This document shows, one piece after another, positions 16,255 through 25,962 of a DNA stretch of 64,000 nucleotides. A program made the translations under genes and the position numbers. Source of the stretch: Alphaproteobacteria bacterium (GTDB lineage Bacteria; Pseudomonadota; Alphaproteobacteria; Caulobacterales; Hyphomonadaceae). Each line of letters starts with the position of its first letter. Position 1 is the stretch's first letter. The stretch covers positions 1-64,000 of the forward strand of contig JAHJSB010000029.1 in assembly GCA_018830285.1 (NCBI GenBank). The letters are read 5' to 3'. The notes beneath the pieces are model-generated. The model was not told where the DNA came from, did not search any database, and was given only the letters and a program-made list of their open reading frames with translations.

Positions 16255-17457
16255 CTAGCTGCCAAAAACCAGTCTGGCTGTACGCTGTGAGGTCGAGAAC
16301 GCCGCTTCTTCGTTCGCCGCTTCGCCGCCTGCCTGCGATTCGTGCAGGGCATTTGCCGAGAAGGCTGCCGAAAGTGACCAGTTCCAATAGCGCAGAGTCG
16401 TCTGCGCCTTGGCAACAGTGAGTAGCTCGTAAGTCTCTGCCACCAGCTCGAATTGGGGGTGTATCTGACCATCATCAATTTCGAGCGGACGGCGCAGGGC
16501 CGACCAGAGCACAGGCAGGAATTCGCGCTTTACGCCCGTCGCCTTGCAGAGCACGGCCACGCCTTCGCCGCCCGGATCGGAGAGTATCTTGGCAATGGTC
16601 ACAGGCTTGATCCCGCAAAGGTACCCGATCTCTTGCGCAAGCTCAGATGTCATGCCTTCCAATGCTGCTGAATTTATTGCGCTTTCAAGGCTTTCAAAGG
16701 GGCTCCTGTCGAGCGCCTCGCGGTTACGCTGGCGCCGCTCTATGAGCTGCAATGCCTTGCGTGCAACCGGGTCGGCCCATTTCTCGGACGCCATGATCTC
16801 GAAGACGTCCTTGCAGGTTTCGATGACCTCGATGCGGTCGGCGGAATGGCGCTGCAAAATCTTTCGCCGGGTGGGACTGTCCGACCACCAGAACATGGCC
16901 ATCGCCTGAGAAGGGCGCAGTTCGAGTCGCTCCACAAGCAGCGCGCAAAGCTGGGACTCATCACGCGAACGCATGACCAGTTTGTCGATCGCAGATTCCG
17001 GCAGAACGGCGCCTCTATTCTCGACCATTTCGCGCACGACATGCGCTTCGCCATGCTCGGCGAGCGCCACGCACACGCCCGGCGCCACAACCTTGCGACG
17101 GGCGATGGCCAGGCGGTGATCGGTCGACGTCGCTTCAACGATCTCGCTCAGATCGCTGGCATCGAACGCCTCATTCTGTTCCAGCAGCGGTTGAGCAATC
17201 TCAAAAGAACTTTGAGCGAGATAACGAAGCAGGCGGCGCGGCGCTTCCCGGCTGGTCGCCAGTCTGGAGGCGCAAAGCATGCGCTCGCGTGTGTTCGCGT
17301 GAAAAAGCATGTCGAGCAGGATATCACCCACCATGCTGCGATCCTGGTGTGCCAGACGTGATGCCGGCATCGCCACAAGGTCAAGCAACCGCCTGAACAA
17401 GGCGTCTCGCGCGCGCCCGATTCGCGGCGGATTCGTTGGCTGTTCCATATCGTCCAT
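16255..17457 (-). CDS. DUF2336 domain protein
   Basis: A 400-residue soluble, almost all-helical protein. The family pattern is seen in MVGDILLDMLFHANTRERMLCASRLA and ALAEHGEAHVVREMVENRGAVLPESAIDKLV, the helical-repeat core of DUF2336 (about residues 35-230). Function is unknown; members are common in alphaproteobacteria. The C-terminal half (PVTIAKILSDPGGEGVAVLCKATGV) repeats a HEAT-like pattern. ATG codons at 17457 and 17448 are both usable. Confidence 0.8.
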   Translation of the reverse strand: MDDMEQPTNPPRIGRARDALFRRLLDLVAMPASRLAHQDRSMVGDILLDMLFHANTRERMLCASRLATSREAPRRLLRYLAQSSFEIAQPLLEQNEAFDASDLSEIVEATSTDHRLAIARRKVVAPGVCVALAEHGEAHVVREMVENRGAVLPESAIDKLVMRSRDESQLCALLVERLELRPSQAMAMFWWSDSPTRRKILQRHSADRIEVIETCKDVFEIMASEKWADPVARKALQLIERRQRNREALDRSPFESLESAINSAALEGMTSELAQEIGYLCGIKPVTIAKILSDPGGEGVAVLCKATGVKREFLPVLWSALRRPLEIDDGQIHPQFELVAETYELLTVAKAQTTLRYWNWSLSAAFSANALHESQAGGEAANEEAAFSTSQRTARLVFGS

Positions 17458-17538
17458 CTAAATGCCTGCGTCGCAATGGCAGCAGACTGAACTGAAAGCG
17501 TTAACGAGCGGTACAGAGCGCGACGACAAATACCAGTG

Positions 17539-17994
17539 TCAGTCACGCGATCCGGGCTGAACCACCAGCACCAGCAGGCTCGCCACCAGCATGATGATCG
17601 CCAGCATGAATAGCATGCCACCGTCTGTCTGCGTGCTTGCGGGGTCGAGCGATACCGGTACTTCGCGGCCCAGATAGGGCGACAGGTGGAACGCTACGGC
17701 CCCGCCAAGGACTGCCGCAGAGATGACAGCACCAAGGCGCCGGGTGAAAGGCAGGAGCAGGAAAAACGCCGCGATCAGCTCGAGCGCACCGGTCAGAACC
17801 CTGCCGGCCGGCTCGAACAGGGTTTGCCCCGTGCGGTCTGCGATTGTCTGGAACACGATATTGGCCCCGGGAGGATCGAATAATTTCACTGACCCTTCTG
17901 GCGGGTTGGGGAGCGGGTAGATGGTCGCCTGCACAAACATGGCGATCAAAAAGAGCGCGAGGGCCCAGCTGACGAGTTGCCTGAACAGTCTCAT
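17539..17994 (-). CDS. DoxX-like membrane protein
   Basis: A 151-residue protein with four hydrophobic segments (about 8-24, 62-82, 87-102 and 125-146). GRVLTGALELIAAFFLLLPFTRRLGAVISAAVLGGAV resembles the DoxX/MauE fold, in which small membrane proteins support quinone- or thiol-linked redox reactions. The loop between helices 1 and 2 is longer than usual. No partner gene indicates a substrate. Confidence 0.65.
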   Translation of the reverse strand: MRLFRQLVSWALALFLIAMFVQATIYPLPNPPEGSVKLFDPPGANIVFQTIADRTGQTLFEPAGRVLTGALELIAAFFLLLPFTRRLGAVISAAVLGGAVAFHLSPYLGREVPVSLDPASTQTDGGMLFMLAIIMLVASLLVLVVQPGSRD

Positions 17995-18177
17995 GATACT
18001 CCACCCGTGGCTTGTACTTCGAACATACGCCGCTACTGACGGTACAAACTGGGCGACTCAAAGGCAACTGACCGAAACCCGCCCTGATCGGTTACCCCCT
18101 GCGATGGCGCCCTACCTGATTTTACTTTTATTGATCCGAGGCTCAACATACAGTCGCGATCGCCCACGGGAGCTGGA

Positions 18178-19629
18178 ATGAGCGACAGGATCGAAGAACT
18201 CGTTGACGATATGGTCGATGAAGCGGTCGGCGATGTGACGTCTCCGGTCAGCGGCATCAGCGAAGCGCTTGGCGCCGGCGCGTCCCTCCTGTCGACCGCA
18301 ACGCATTGGCGTGCCAAACGCCTGCGCCGCGGCGTGAGCATCGAACTTCCCGCCTATCTCATGGTCCAGTGCAGCTGGTTCATGGCCTTCGGGCTTCAGA
18401 TGGTCCTGTTCCCCTATCTGATCACAGGTAAGGACCACCTCCATATGGACGGTCTTGCGCTGGGGCTGGCCAATATGGCGCTCTCCGCGCCATCCGTCAT
18501 TTTCCTGCTGATCGGTGGCGTCGTGGCAGAACGTGCCGATGGCCGGCGACTCCTGATCATCCTCCACCTCCTGGCCGCCATCCCTGCCCTGTTCCTGGCG
18601 CTCGCGATTTCCCGCGGCCAGCTCTCCTATCCCGGCATGATACTCTATGGCCTGACGATCGGCACGGTTGGTGCCTTCATGATGCCGGCGCGCGATTCGA
18701 TCGTGAATGAGGTTGTCGAACGGCGCATGCGCGTCGGCTCAAACGTCACGCTCCAGCTCGGCGTGACTCTCGCCACGATGGCACAGTTCCTGGCCCAGAT
18801 CGCAGGTCTGGTCCTCGCGGGCTATGCCGACAAGATGACCCGCATGCCGCAATGGTTCGGCGGTTTCGGGATCGGCCCCATCGCCGCCGAGAAGCTGTTG
18901 CTGGCTCAGGGTGTCGTCCTGGTGTTCGGGACGCTGTTTGCGCTCAACCTGGCGAAAGGACGACAGGTCCGGACCGGTCGCAGTGGTTTCGGCGGAGCGT
19001 TCGGCGACATTGCCGACGGTTTCCGCGCGGTGCGTTCTGACGGCAGGCTCTGGGCGATGACGGCCCTGATGTTCGGTGTTGGCGTTTTCGTGATCGGTGC
19101 ATTTCTCGTCGTACTGCCCATCGTCAACCGCGACATCTATGGTTTCGGGTCGGACGGGATCCGCGACATGTTCGTAACCTTCTGGATGGGCGCCTTCGTC
19201 TCGTCGGTTGTCCTGTCAGTCTTCCGTCGCATCAAGCGGCAGGGACGCCTGCTGCTTGTCGCGCAATTCCTCGGATCCAGCAGCATCCTCGCCATGATGT
19301 GGGAGATCCCGCACTGGGCATTTCTTGGCATCGTCTTCATCTGGGGCCTCGCCGCCGGCATATCGATCGCCATGAGCCGGTCGATTGTGCAGGACGCAGC
19401 GCCGAAGGAGAAACTCGCCCGGGTACTTTCAATCTACCAACTGGGATTCATGGCCGGCGCCCCATTGGGCGCCGCGCTCATGGGGGCGCTCGTCGACGTA
19501 TTCGGCGCGCACAAGATCGCCATTGTCCCGGCTGGCGGTATGACGCTGATCATCCTCTGGATGGTGTTCTTCACACCGGTCTGGAACATGAAGGGAGAAG
19601 CGTGGAAAGAGCATGCCGCGAGGAAGTGA
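18178..19629 (+). CDS. MFS transporter
   Basis: A 483-residue major facilitator with about 50 extra N-terminal residues before helix 1. Helices run in pairs from residue 58 to the end. The loop 2-3 motif is seen as GGVVAERADGRRLLI (about 115-129), and APLGAALMGALVDVFGAHK marks helices 11-12. The layout fits the enterobactin-exporter/DHA3-like branch of MFS, but the substrate cannot be read from sequence. The ATG follows GGGAGCTGG. It lies 32 bp upstream of alr. Confidence 0.82.
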   Translation: MSDRIEELVDDMVDEAVGDVTSPVSGISEALGAGASLLSTATHWRAKRLRRGVSIELPAYLMVQCSWFMAFGLQMVLFPYLITGKDHLHMDGLALGLANMALSAPSVIFLLIGGVVAERADGRRLLIILHLLAAIPALFLALAISRGQLSYPGMILYGLTIGTVGAFMMPARDSIVNEVVERRMRVGSNVTLQLGVTLATMAQFLAQIAGLVLAGYADKMTRMPQWFGGFGIGPIAAEKLLLAQGVVLVFGTLFALNLAKGRQVRTGRSGFGGAFGDIADGFRAVRSDGRLWAMTALMFGVGVFVIGAFLVVLPIVNRDIYGFGSDGIRDMFVTFWMGAFVSSVVLSVFRRIKRQGRLLLVAQFLGSSSILAMMWEIPHWAFLGIVFIWGLAAGISIAMSRSIVQDAAPKEKLARVLSIYQLGFMAGAPLGAALMGALVDVFGAHKIAIVPAGGMTLIILWMVFFTPVWNMKGEAWKEHAARK

Positions 19630-19661
19630 CACCGGGCCCGAAGCGTCCTAAATCGCTGCCC

Positions 19662-20717
19662 ATGAGCCAGCTGCCGCGCGCCACAATCCATCTTTCGAAT
19701 ATCGTCGCGAACTGGCGGGCGCTGGACGGCCTGCACGCGGGCGCGACAACAGCGGCCGTCGTAAAGGCAGATGCATACGGCCTTGGCGCCATTCCAGTTG
19801 CCCGCGCGCTGTCACGGGCTGGTTGCTCGACCTTTTTTGTTGCTTACCTCGAAGAAGGCCTTGCCCTGCGCAAGGCCCTTGGCCTCGGGTCGCGCATCTT
19901 CGTCCTGAACGGACCGACCCGGCGGGAAATGTCAGCCTATGTCGCGGCAGGCCTGACAGCTGTTCTGTCGTCGCCCGACCATGTGAAAGCCTGGTCCTCA
20001 GCGCCGCGGGGCACATCGGCGCTGCATTTCGATACGGGTATGAACCGGCTCGGCCTGAAGGGCGAATTGCTCGGCACATCACTGACGGCCCTGCAGAAAT
20101 TGCAGCCGGTGCTGGTGATGAGTCATCTCGCCTGCGCCGACGAGACCGGCCACAGGATGAATGCGAGCCAGCGCAGCGCGTTCGACGATATTGCAGCGGC
20201 CTTTCCGGACACGCCGGCAAGCCTTGCAAACTCTGCGGGATGCTATCTCGGCAAGGCCTTCGGATACGACCTGACCCGGCCCGGGCTCGCCCTCTATGGC
20301 GGCTCACGGCCCCCGAAAGGTCTCCGGATAAACCCCGGACTGACGCTGGACGCCGCCATACTCAGCGTTTTCGACGGGGATATCGGCGACACGGTCGGCT
20401 ATGGCGCAACCCGGACGCTCGAACGGGACACCCAGCTCGCCACGGTCGGCATCGGCTATGCCGATGGTCTGTTACGGTCGGGCGGCAACGCGCTCATCGC
20501 CTATCTCGATGGCATCCCCTGCCCTGTCATCGGACGCATTTCCATGGACCTGACGACGATTGATGTTTCTAAGGCACAGGATAAGGCAAAAGCAGGCGCG
20601 CGCGTTGAATTCATCGGCGCGCATGCCAAACTTGAGGACCAGGCCGCCCGCGCGGGCACGCTTGGCTATGAACTACTGACGGGGCTCAGCAATCGTGTCG
20701 AACGTGTCTACGCATAA
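19662..20717 (+). CDS. alr: alanine racemase
   Basis: A 351-residue PLP enzyme converting L- to D-alanine for peptidoglycan. The PLP lysine is in AAVVKADAYGLG near residue 34. The second catalytic base, Tyr in VGYGATRT, is around residue 245, and GRISMDLTTIDV is the conserved C-terminal strand. Length is typical. The ATG at 19662 directly precedes the conserved N-terminus. The 3' end overlaps the MlaE gene by 23 bp, so the two are co-expressed. Confidence 0.95.
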   Translation: MSQLPRATIHLSNIVANWRALDGLHAGATTAAVVKADAYGLGAIPVARALSRAGCSTFFVAYLEEGLALRKALGLGSRIFVLNGPTRREMSAYVAAGLTAVLSSPDHVKAWSSAPRGTSALHFDTGMNRLGLKGELLGTSLTALQKLQPVLVMSHLACADETGHRMNASQRSAFDDIAAAFPDTPASLANSAGCYLGKAFGYDLTRPGLALYGGSRPPKGLRINPGLTLDAAILSVFDGDIGDTVGYGATRTLERDTQLATVGIGYADGLLRSGGNALIAYLDGIPCPVIGRISMDLTTIDVSKAQDKAKAGARVEFIGAHAKLEDQAARAGTLGYELLTGLSNRVERVYA

Positions 20718-21507
20718 AAGCGGCTTTCCCAATCCCCTGCGCTGGATCGGCGCAAGCGTTCTCGGCTTCTTCGCCGAGATCGGACGCCTGTCCACGTTCG
20801 CGGGACGGGTGACGTTTGCCGCGTTCACGCCCCGCTGGTTCTGGGGAGAGATCGGGCGCCAGATCATCCGGATCGGCTTCTATTCCTTCCCGGTCGTCGG
20901 CATGTCGGCTGTGTTCATCGGCGCCGCGCTGGCGCTCAACATCTATACCGGCGGCAGCCGCTATGGGGCCGAACAGTTCGTGCCCAATATCGTCGTGCTC
21001 GGTATCACGCGCGAGCTTGGCGCCGTGATCACCGGCCTGATGCTCGCCGGGCGCGTCTCGGCTGGCATCTCGGCGGAAATCGGCGCCATGCGCGTAACCG
21101 AGCAGATCGACGCCCTTGAGACCCTCTCGGCCTCCCCTTACCGCTACCTCTACGCCCCCCGCTTCCTGGCTGCACTGATCACCCTGCCCATGCTGGTGGC
21201 AGCGGCCAATATCATCGGCGTGATGGGTGGCTGGCTGGTCAGTGTCTACAGCCTCGATTTCGACTCCACGACCTACCTGCGCAACACGCTCGATTTCGTC
21301 ACCCGCGACGACATCATGGTCGGCCTGATCAAGGCCGTCGTCTTCGGCGGCGTCATCGCGGTCATGGGCTGCTATCAGGGCGATCGTTCGCAAGCGGGCG
21401 CGACAGGCGTGGGCCGGGCGGCAACCCTGTCCATGGTCGGCGCAGCCGTGCTCGTGCTGGCGACCAATTTCATCCTGTCCAACCTGTTCGTGGAGATTGG
21501 CCTGTGA
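20695..21507 (+). CDS. MlaE-type lipid ABC transporter permease
   Basis: A 270-residue inner-membrane permease of the MlaE family, which moves phospholipid between inner and outer membranes with an MCE protein. The five-helix core contains GFYSFPVVGMSAVFIGAAL and REYGAVI-like TRELGAVITGLMLAGRVSAGISAEIGAM, the family signature. It starts at GTG 20695 (GTG 20704 also possible) inside alr. It overlaps the ATPase gene by 4 bp. No MCE-domain (mlaD) gene is in the window. Confidence 0.88.
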   Translation: MSNVSTHKSGFPNPLRWIGASVLGFFAEIGRLSTFAGRVTFAAFTPRWFWGEIGRQIIRIGFYSFPVVGMSAVFIGAALALNIYTGGSRYGAEQFVPNIVVLGITRELGAVITGLMLAGRVSAGISAEIGAMRVTEQIDALETLSASPYRYLYAPRFLAALITLPMLVAAANIIGVMGGWLVSVYSLDFDSTTYLRNTLDFVTRDDIMVGLIKAVVFGGVIAVMGCYQGDRSQAGATGVGRAATLSMVGAAVLVLATNFILSNLFVEIGL

Positions 21508-22268
21508 CCCAGCCTATCCTGAAACTGGAAGGCATCGAAAAATCCTTCGGTCGCAACAACGTCCTGCGCGGCATCGATCTTGATGTCGCGCCGGGCCAGA
21601 GCCTCGTCGTGATCGGCGGCTCGGGCTCGGGCAAATCGGTCATGCTGAAGGTCGCGCTGGGCCTGATGACGCCAACGGGCGGCAAAGTGCTGTTCGACGG
21701 CCATGACGTCACCAATTCAACCGGCAGGACACGCGAATCCATGCGCGCCCGCGTCGGTATGCTGTTCCAGGCAGGCGCCCTGTTCGACAGCCTCACCGTC
21801 TGGGAGAATGTCGCCTTTCGTTTGATCAACGCCGATGGTGTGAAGCGCAGTCAGGCGAAGGAACGCGCAATTGAGACGCTGAAGAAAGTGCGTCTTGGCT
21901 CGGAAGTCGCGGCCCTCTATCCGGCCGAAATCTCCGGCGGCATGCAGAAGCGCGTCTCGCTGGCCCGTTCGATCATATCCGAACCGGACCTCATCTTCTT
22001 CGATGAGCCGACCACGGGCCTCGACCCGATCACGGCGGACGCGATCAATGACCTGATCATCGAGCAGGTGCGTGGCCTCGGCGCGGCGACCGTGACGATC
22101 ACCCACGACATGAGCTCGGCCCGCAAGATTGCAGACGACGTGGCCATGCTGTTCGAGGGCAGGATCATCTGGCGCGGCAAGGCCGATGACGTCGATCATA
22201 GCGGCAACGAATATGTCGACCAGTTCGTCCACGGCCGCGCCGAAGGGCCGATTCAGCCTGCGATTTAG
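21504..22268 (+). CDS. MlaF-type lipid ABC transporter ATPase
   Basis: A 254-residue ATPase energising the upstream permease. Walker A is GGSGSGKSV (about 36-44), the signature is EISGGMQKRVSLAR, Walker B is LIFFDEPTTGLDP, and the switch histidine is in VTITHDMSS. The GGMQKR form of the signature is typical of MlaF. Starts at GTG 21504 in a GTGA overlap with the permease stop. Confidence 0.92.
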   Translation: MTQPILKLEGIEKSFGRNNVLRGIDLDVAPGQSLVVIGGSGSGKSVMLKVALGLMTPTGGKVLFDGHDVTNSTGRTRESMRARVGMLFQAGALFDSLTVWENVAFRLINADGVKRSQAKERAIETLKKVRLGSEVAALYPAEISGGMQKRVSLARSIISEPDLIFFDEPTTGLDPITADAINDLIIEQVRGLGAATVTITHDMSSARKIADDVAMLFEGRIIWRGKADDVDHSGNEYVDQFVHGRAEGPIQPAI

Positions 22269-22277
22269 GGGCCTTCT

Positions 22278-22478
22278 ATGTATATCAAATCGTCGAGATG
22301 GCTGATGTACGCTCTCCTCGCACTGATGATTGATTTCTTTGGGGCTTTTGGGCTTGCCATCAGTCGGCTTCCTGGTGCCACAACCGACATCCAGCCGATC
22401 ATACTGCTGCCCTCCCTCATCATTTCAACCGGAATGTTCCTGTTCTGCATTCGAAGAGCCATCGGATTCAGGCCTTGA
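22278..22478 (+). CDS. small two-helix membrane protein, 66 aa
   Basis: A 66-residue protein starting 10 bp after the MlaF gene, with GGGG upstream of its ATG. Two hydrophobic segments (about 8-30 and 39-60) are separated by RLPGATTDIQP. I recognise no family. Position suggests co-expression with the lipid transporter. Confidence 0.5.
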   Translation: MYIKSSRWLMYALLALMIDFFGAFGLAISRLPGATTDIQPIILLPSLIISTGMFLFCIRRAIGFRP

Positions 22479-22555
22479 TCTGTCGGTGAGCGGACTTGAC
22501 GTCGAGGTGAACCTCGTGCCGAACATGGGGCCTGATATCTCGGGGGAGACGCGCC

Positions 22556-23161
22556 ATGATGGAATTCATCAAGTACATATCCGTAGCGTTTACGGCGCTG
22601 TCGCTCGCCTTCACCGGCTGGCTGCAATACGAGAAGTTCCGGCTTGATGGCGAGTGGCACATCGACACCTGCACGATAGAAGCTGACCTCAAAACGTATG
22701 AAGGCCTTCACCTGGCCTGGCGCGTTTTCCTGTCCGACGATCCGCTCTCGGCGCCGGTCGTCGGCGACGGCGAGAAGGTGGAGGAGGCATTCGAGCCGAT
22801 TCCGTCGGCGGGCCGCTATCCCGTCCGGCTCGTCGGCACCAAGGAAATCAATTCGGTCAGCCTGACCGGTCGGTTCGAAGGCGCCCGCCGCGCCTCGACC
22901 GGGCGGTTCGAGTTCCACCCGACCCTCTCCAAGCGGCTCTTCTCCGGCTACATCCCCTTCTACCAGCGCAATGCGGATGTGCTGGAAGGCAGCTTCGCCC
23001 TCACCGCCGGCAATGCGCGCGGCCCCGCCCGCGCCGTGCGCCTGACCGATGGCAAGAAGCCGGACGGGCTCGCGCCCTTCGTCTGCAAAGGCGCCAGCGA
23101 AATGCCTGCGACCATTGAAGGGAACACTGATCACATCTTACCAGAACAGTCACCGACCTGA
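22556..23161 (+). CDS. hypothetical protein with one N-terminal membrane helix
   Basis: A 201-residue protein. Residues 5-24 form a hydrophobic segment (YISVAFTALSLAFTGWLQ), probably an uncleaved anchor. The rest is a polar, beta-rich domain with no recognised family. The ATG at 22556 follows GGGGGAGA. Same strand as the MlaEF genes, 78 bp beyond the 66-residue gene. Confidence 0.65.
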   Translation: MMEFIKYISVAFTALSLAFTGWLQYEKFRLDGEWHIDTCTIEADLKTYEGLHLAWRVFLSDDPLSAPVVGDGEKVEEAFEPIPSAGRYPVRLVGTKEINSVSLTGRFEGARRASTGRFEFHPTLSKRLFSGYIPFYQRNADVLEGSFALTAGNARGPARAVRLTDGKKPDGLAPFVCKGASEMPATIEGNTDHILPEQSPT

Positions 23162-23179
23162 TCCCGACCGGAACCGCGC

Positions 23180-23818
23180 TCAGGCCCCAGCGTCACCGGC
23201 ACTGCGCGCGTCTGTCATGGCATTCAGGGTGCGAACAATCTCGTTTGAATGTTCGATCGACACCTCAAGCAGGTTCACCGGGCCGTCGACGCCAAGCATT
23301 CGCCTGTCGCCATCCAGCGCATTGTCGTAAAACTGGATTGCGAACAATCGCAACGCGGAAAACTGCTCGGCGGGCTCCTGGTAGTTCAGCTGCATTGCCG
23401 TCATCGCCGCCAAGATGATGTCGTCCTTGCGCTCGATCGGGCATTTTTTTTTCGCCAGCTCATGCATCTCATGCTCTTTTACACCGATCAGGTGGTTGGC
23501 GCGGTAGTGCACGACGGTTTTCAGCTCATCTTTCATCAGACCCTCGGTCATGGCATCGCCGAAAACCTTCTGACCCGCCGCCATGGCTGCCGGGAATACA
23601 CGCGCGATATCGATGCGTTGGGCATTTTCTTCGTCGGTCATCTCCGGACGCTGCACACGCTCCAGTAGCGTGCTGAGGATGACCGCCGCCGCAAACCTGA
23701 TATAGCTGGTACCACCGGAAACCATGTCCTCTCCATGTTTCTTCTGCGCAACTGTCCCGATCACAAAGAACAAGGCAAGCAAGGCAACAACCCCGCCCCC
23801 GATAATCCATCCCAGCAT
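23180..23818 (-). CDS. hypothetical membrane-anchored protein, 212 aa
   Basis: A 212-residue protein with a glycine-rich N-terminal helix (residues 2-24, WIIGGGVVALLALFFVIG) followed by a helical cytoplasmic or periplasmic domain. I recognise no domain. The ATG at 23818 follows CAGGAGGCAAATGCT, a strong ribosome binding site. Convergent with the preceding gene at 18 bp. Confidence 0.6.
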   Translation of the reverse strand: MLGWIIGGGVVALLALFFVIGTVAQKKHGEDMVSGGTSYIRFAAAVILSTLLERVQRPEMTDEENAQRIDIARVFPAAMAAGQKVFGDAMTEGLMKDELKTVVHYRANHLIGVKEHEMHELAKKKCPIERKDDIILAAMTAMQLNYQEPAEQFSALRLFAIQFYDNALDGDRRMLGVDGPVNLLEVSIEHSNEIVRTLNAMTDARSAGDAGA

Positions 23819-23974
23819 AGCATTTGCCTCCTGATCTAGTTCCGCATCTGGCTGAACGTCGCGTCCTACATGGGATGCAGTTCTTTACAGGACGTAACCA
23901 ACCGGGCCCGTAGTGGCTATTGGCTCTGGTACGCGCCTCTTCCGCATGCGCGCAAAGCCCGCTAACTCCTTGTC

Positions 23975-25357
23975 ATGGCCAAGACTTCCACCTCCGCTTT
24001 CGTTTGCCAGTCCTGTGGCGAGGTTCATTCCAAGTGGACTGGCAAGTGCAATGGTTGCGGCGAATGGAATACGCTCGTCGAGGAAGCTGTTGCCGCTGTA
24101 CCGGGCGGCCTCGCGCCAGCCAAGGCCGGCACGAAGCGCAGCAACAAGATTGAATTCGTCGCCCTTAACGACAGGGCCGACCCGCCGAAGCGGATCATCA
24201 TGGGCGTCGAGGAACTCGATCGCGCCTTTGGGGGCGGCCTCGTGCCGTCCTCCGCCACGCTGATCGGCGGCGATCCCGGCATCGGTAAATCGACGCTGCT
24301 GCTGCAGGTTGCAGCGCGCCTCGCCCGCAACGGCCTGAAGTCGGTCTACGTCTCCGGCGAGGAAGCCGCCGCCCAGATCCAGGAACGTGCCATCCGCCTG
24401 AAGGTCGCCGACAGCCCTGTCCAGCTCGCCACCGAGACTGACTTGCGCAAGATCCTGTCTGCCCTGAAGGCCGCCGAACCGGACTTCGTGGTCATCGATT
24501 CGATCCAGACCATGTGGTCAGACAGTCTCGAAGCCGCGCCCGGCTCCGTCGGGCAGGTCCGCGCCTGCGCACAGGAGCTGACGCGCTGGGCCAAGAAATC
24601 CGGTGCGGCGGTTGTTCTCGTCGGTCACGTCACGAAGGAAGGCAATATTGCCGGCCCGCGCGTTGTCGAACACATGGTCGACACCGTCTTCTATTTCGAA
24701 GGCGAACGCGGCCACCAGTTCCGCATCCTGCGTGCCACCAAGAATCGCTTTGGCCCGACCGACGAAATCGGCATTTTCGAAATGCACCAATATGGCCTTG
24801 CCCCGGCCAAGGAGCCCTCTGCCCTGTTCCTGTCGCCAGATGGGGAAGCGGCAGGCGGGTCGGCTGTCTTCGCCGCAATGGAAGGGTCACGCCCCGTGCT
24901 GGCCGAAGTGCAGGCCCTGGTTGCCAAGAGCGCCTATGGCACGCCCCGGCGCAGCGTGATCGGCTGGGATGCCGGTCGCCTCGCCATGTTGCTGGCCGTG
25001 CTTGAAGCGCGCTGCGGCGTCGGCTTTGCGGGCATGGACGTCTACCTGACCGTCGCGGGCGGCTATCGCATTGGCGAACCGGCCGGCGATCTTGCCGCAG
25101 CTGCCGCATTGCTGACCTCGCTGTCTGACGCCGCCGCACCGGAACGATCCGTTTTCTTCGGCGAGGTTTCCCTGTCCGGCGCCGTCCGTCCCGTGGCGCG
25201 GATCGAGCAGCGGCTCAAGGAAGCGGCCCGTCTGGGATTTGTACACGCCTATGTGCCGGAAGGCAGTCCAAGTTCAGTCGATGGCTTGACGATCACCCCG
25301 ATTAAGAGGCTTATCCAACTCGTTGAGTTGCTTGCCCCGGACGCCCTGAATGCTTGA
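23975..25357 (+). CDS. radA: DNA repair protein RadA
   Basis: A 460-residue RecA-like ATPase that promotes branch migration of recombination intermediates. An N-terminal C4 zinc finger (CQSCGE...CNGCGEW, residues 11-31) precedes the RecA core with Walker A GDPGIGKST (about 101-109). The RadA-specific KNRFG motif follows near residue 252, then a Lon-like C-terminal domain (about 290-460). Length is standard. Its stop overlaps cvpA by 8 bp. Confidence 0.96.
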   Translation: MAKTSTSAFVCQSCGEVHSKWTGKCNGCGEWNTLVEEAVAAVPGGLAPAKAGTKRSNKIEFVALNDRADPPKRIIMGVEELDRAFGGGLVPSSATLIGGDPGIGKSTLLLQVAARLARNGLKSVYVSGEEAAAQIQERAIRLKVADSPVQLATETDLRKILSALKAAEPDFVVIDSIQTMWSDSLEAAPGSVGQVRACAQELTRWAKKSGAAVVLVGHVTKEGNIAGPRVVEHMVDTVFYFEGERGHQFRILRATKNRFGPTDEIGIFEMHQYGLAPAKEPSALFLSPDGEAAGGSAVFAAMEGSRPVLAEVQALVAKSAYGTPRRSVIGWDAGRLAMLLAVLEARCGVGFAGMDVYLTVAGGYRIGEPAGDLAAAAALLTSLSDAAAPERSVFFGEVSLSGAVRPVARIEQRLKEAARLGFVHAYVPEGSPSSVDGLTITPIKRLIQLVELLAPDALNA

Positions 25358-25919
25358 TTCTGTTACAGCTTTCGACGCCATCGCCGTGGCTGTGATCCTC
25401 ATCTCCGCTATTATGGCTTTTGCACGCGGGTTTCTGCGCGAAGTGGCCACGATGGGCGCGTTCATCGGCGCAATCACCGCCGCCATCTTTGCGCGCAAAT
25501 TGTTCACCAACGATCTCGCCGCCCTGCTTCCCGAGAGCATGTCGCAACTTGATCTCATCATATTCACCTTGCCGACAGCGGATGCGTTGCTGATCGTTTC
25601 AGCATTCGTCGGCGCTTATGTACTGGTCGCCTGGTTCGGCCAGCGCCTGTCGAAAAGTATCCAGGGCGCCGACGGTATCGGCATGTTCGACCATTTCGCC
25701 GGACTGGCGTTCGGTGTCGCCCGTGGCTTTGTCGCGCTCGTTTTCTTTGTCGTTCTGCTGCATCTCGCGCTTGATGAAAACCGGGTGCCCGGCTTCATTC
25801 AGAACGCCGCCTGCTATCGCGTGCTCAGCAATGTTGCCGATTATGTGAACGAGAATGCCACAAAAGTCGGTCAGGAAGTGCAAACTGCCCTTCCCTCGAA
25901 GGCAGAAACAAGCCAATAG
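25350..25919 (+). CDS. cvpA: CvpA family membrane protein
   Basis: A 189-residue inner-membrane protein with four helices (about 8-26, 31-48, 66-92 and 110-136). The CvpA pattern is visible in FARGFLREVATMGAFIGAI and HFAGLAFGVARGFVALVFFVVL. Its classic role is in colicin V production, with later links to envelope stress and biofilm. It is almost always next to purF, as here (43 bp). Confidence 0.92.
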   Translation: MLDSVTAFDAIAVAVILISAIMAFARGFLREVATMGAFIGAITAAIFARKLFTNDLAALLPESMSQLDLIIFTLPTADALLIVSAFVGAYVLVAWFGQRLSKSIQGADGIGMFDHFAGLAFGVARGFVALVFFVVLLHLALDENRVPGFIQNAACYRVLSNVADYVNENATKVGQEVQTALPSKAETSQ

Positions 25920-25962
25920 GGCGTCACGAACCTGTCACGCACAAAGGAGGCTACGGTCTCAT

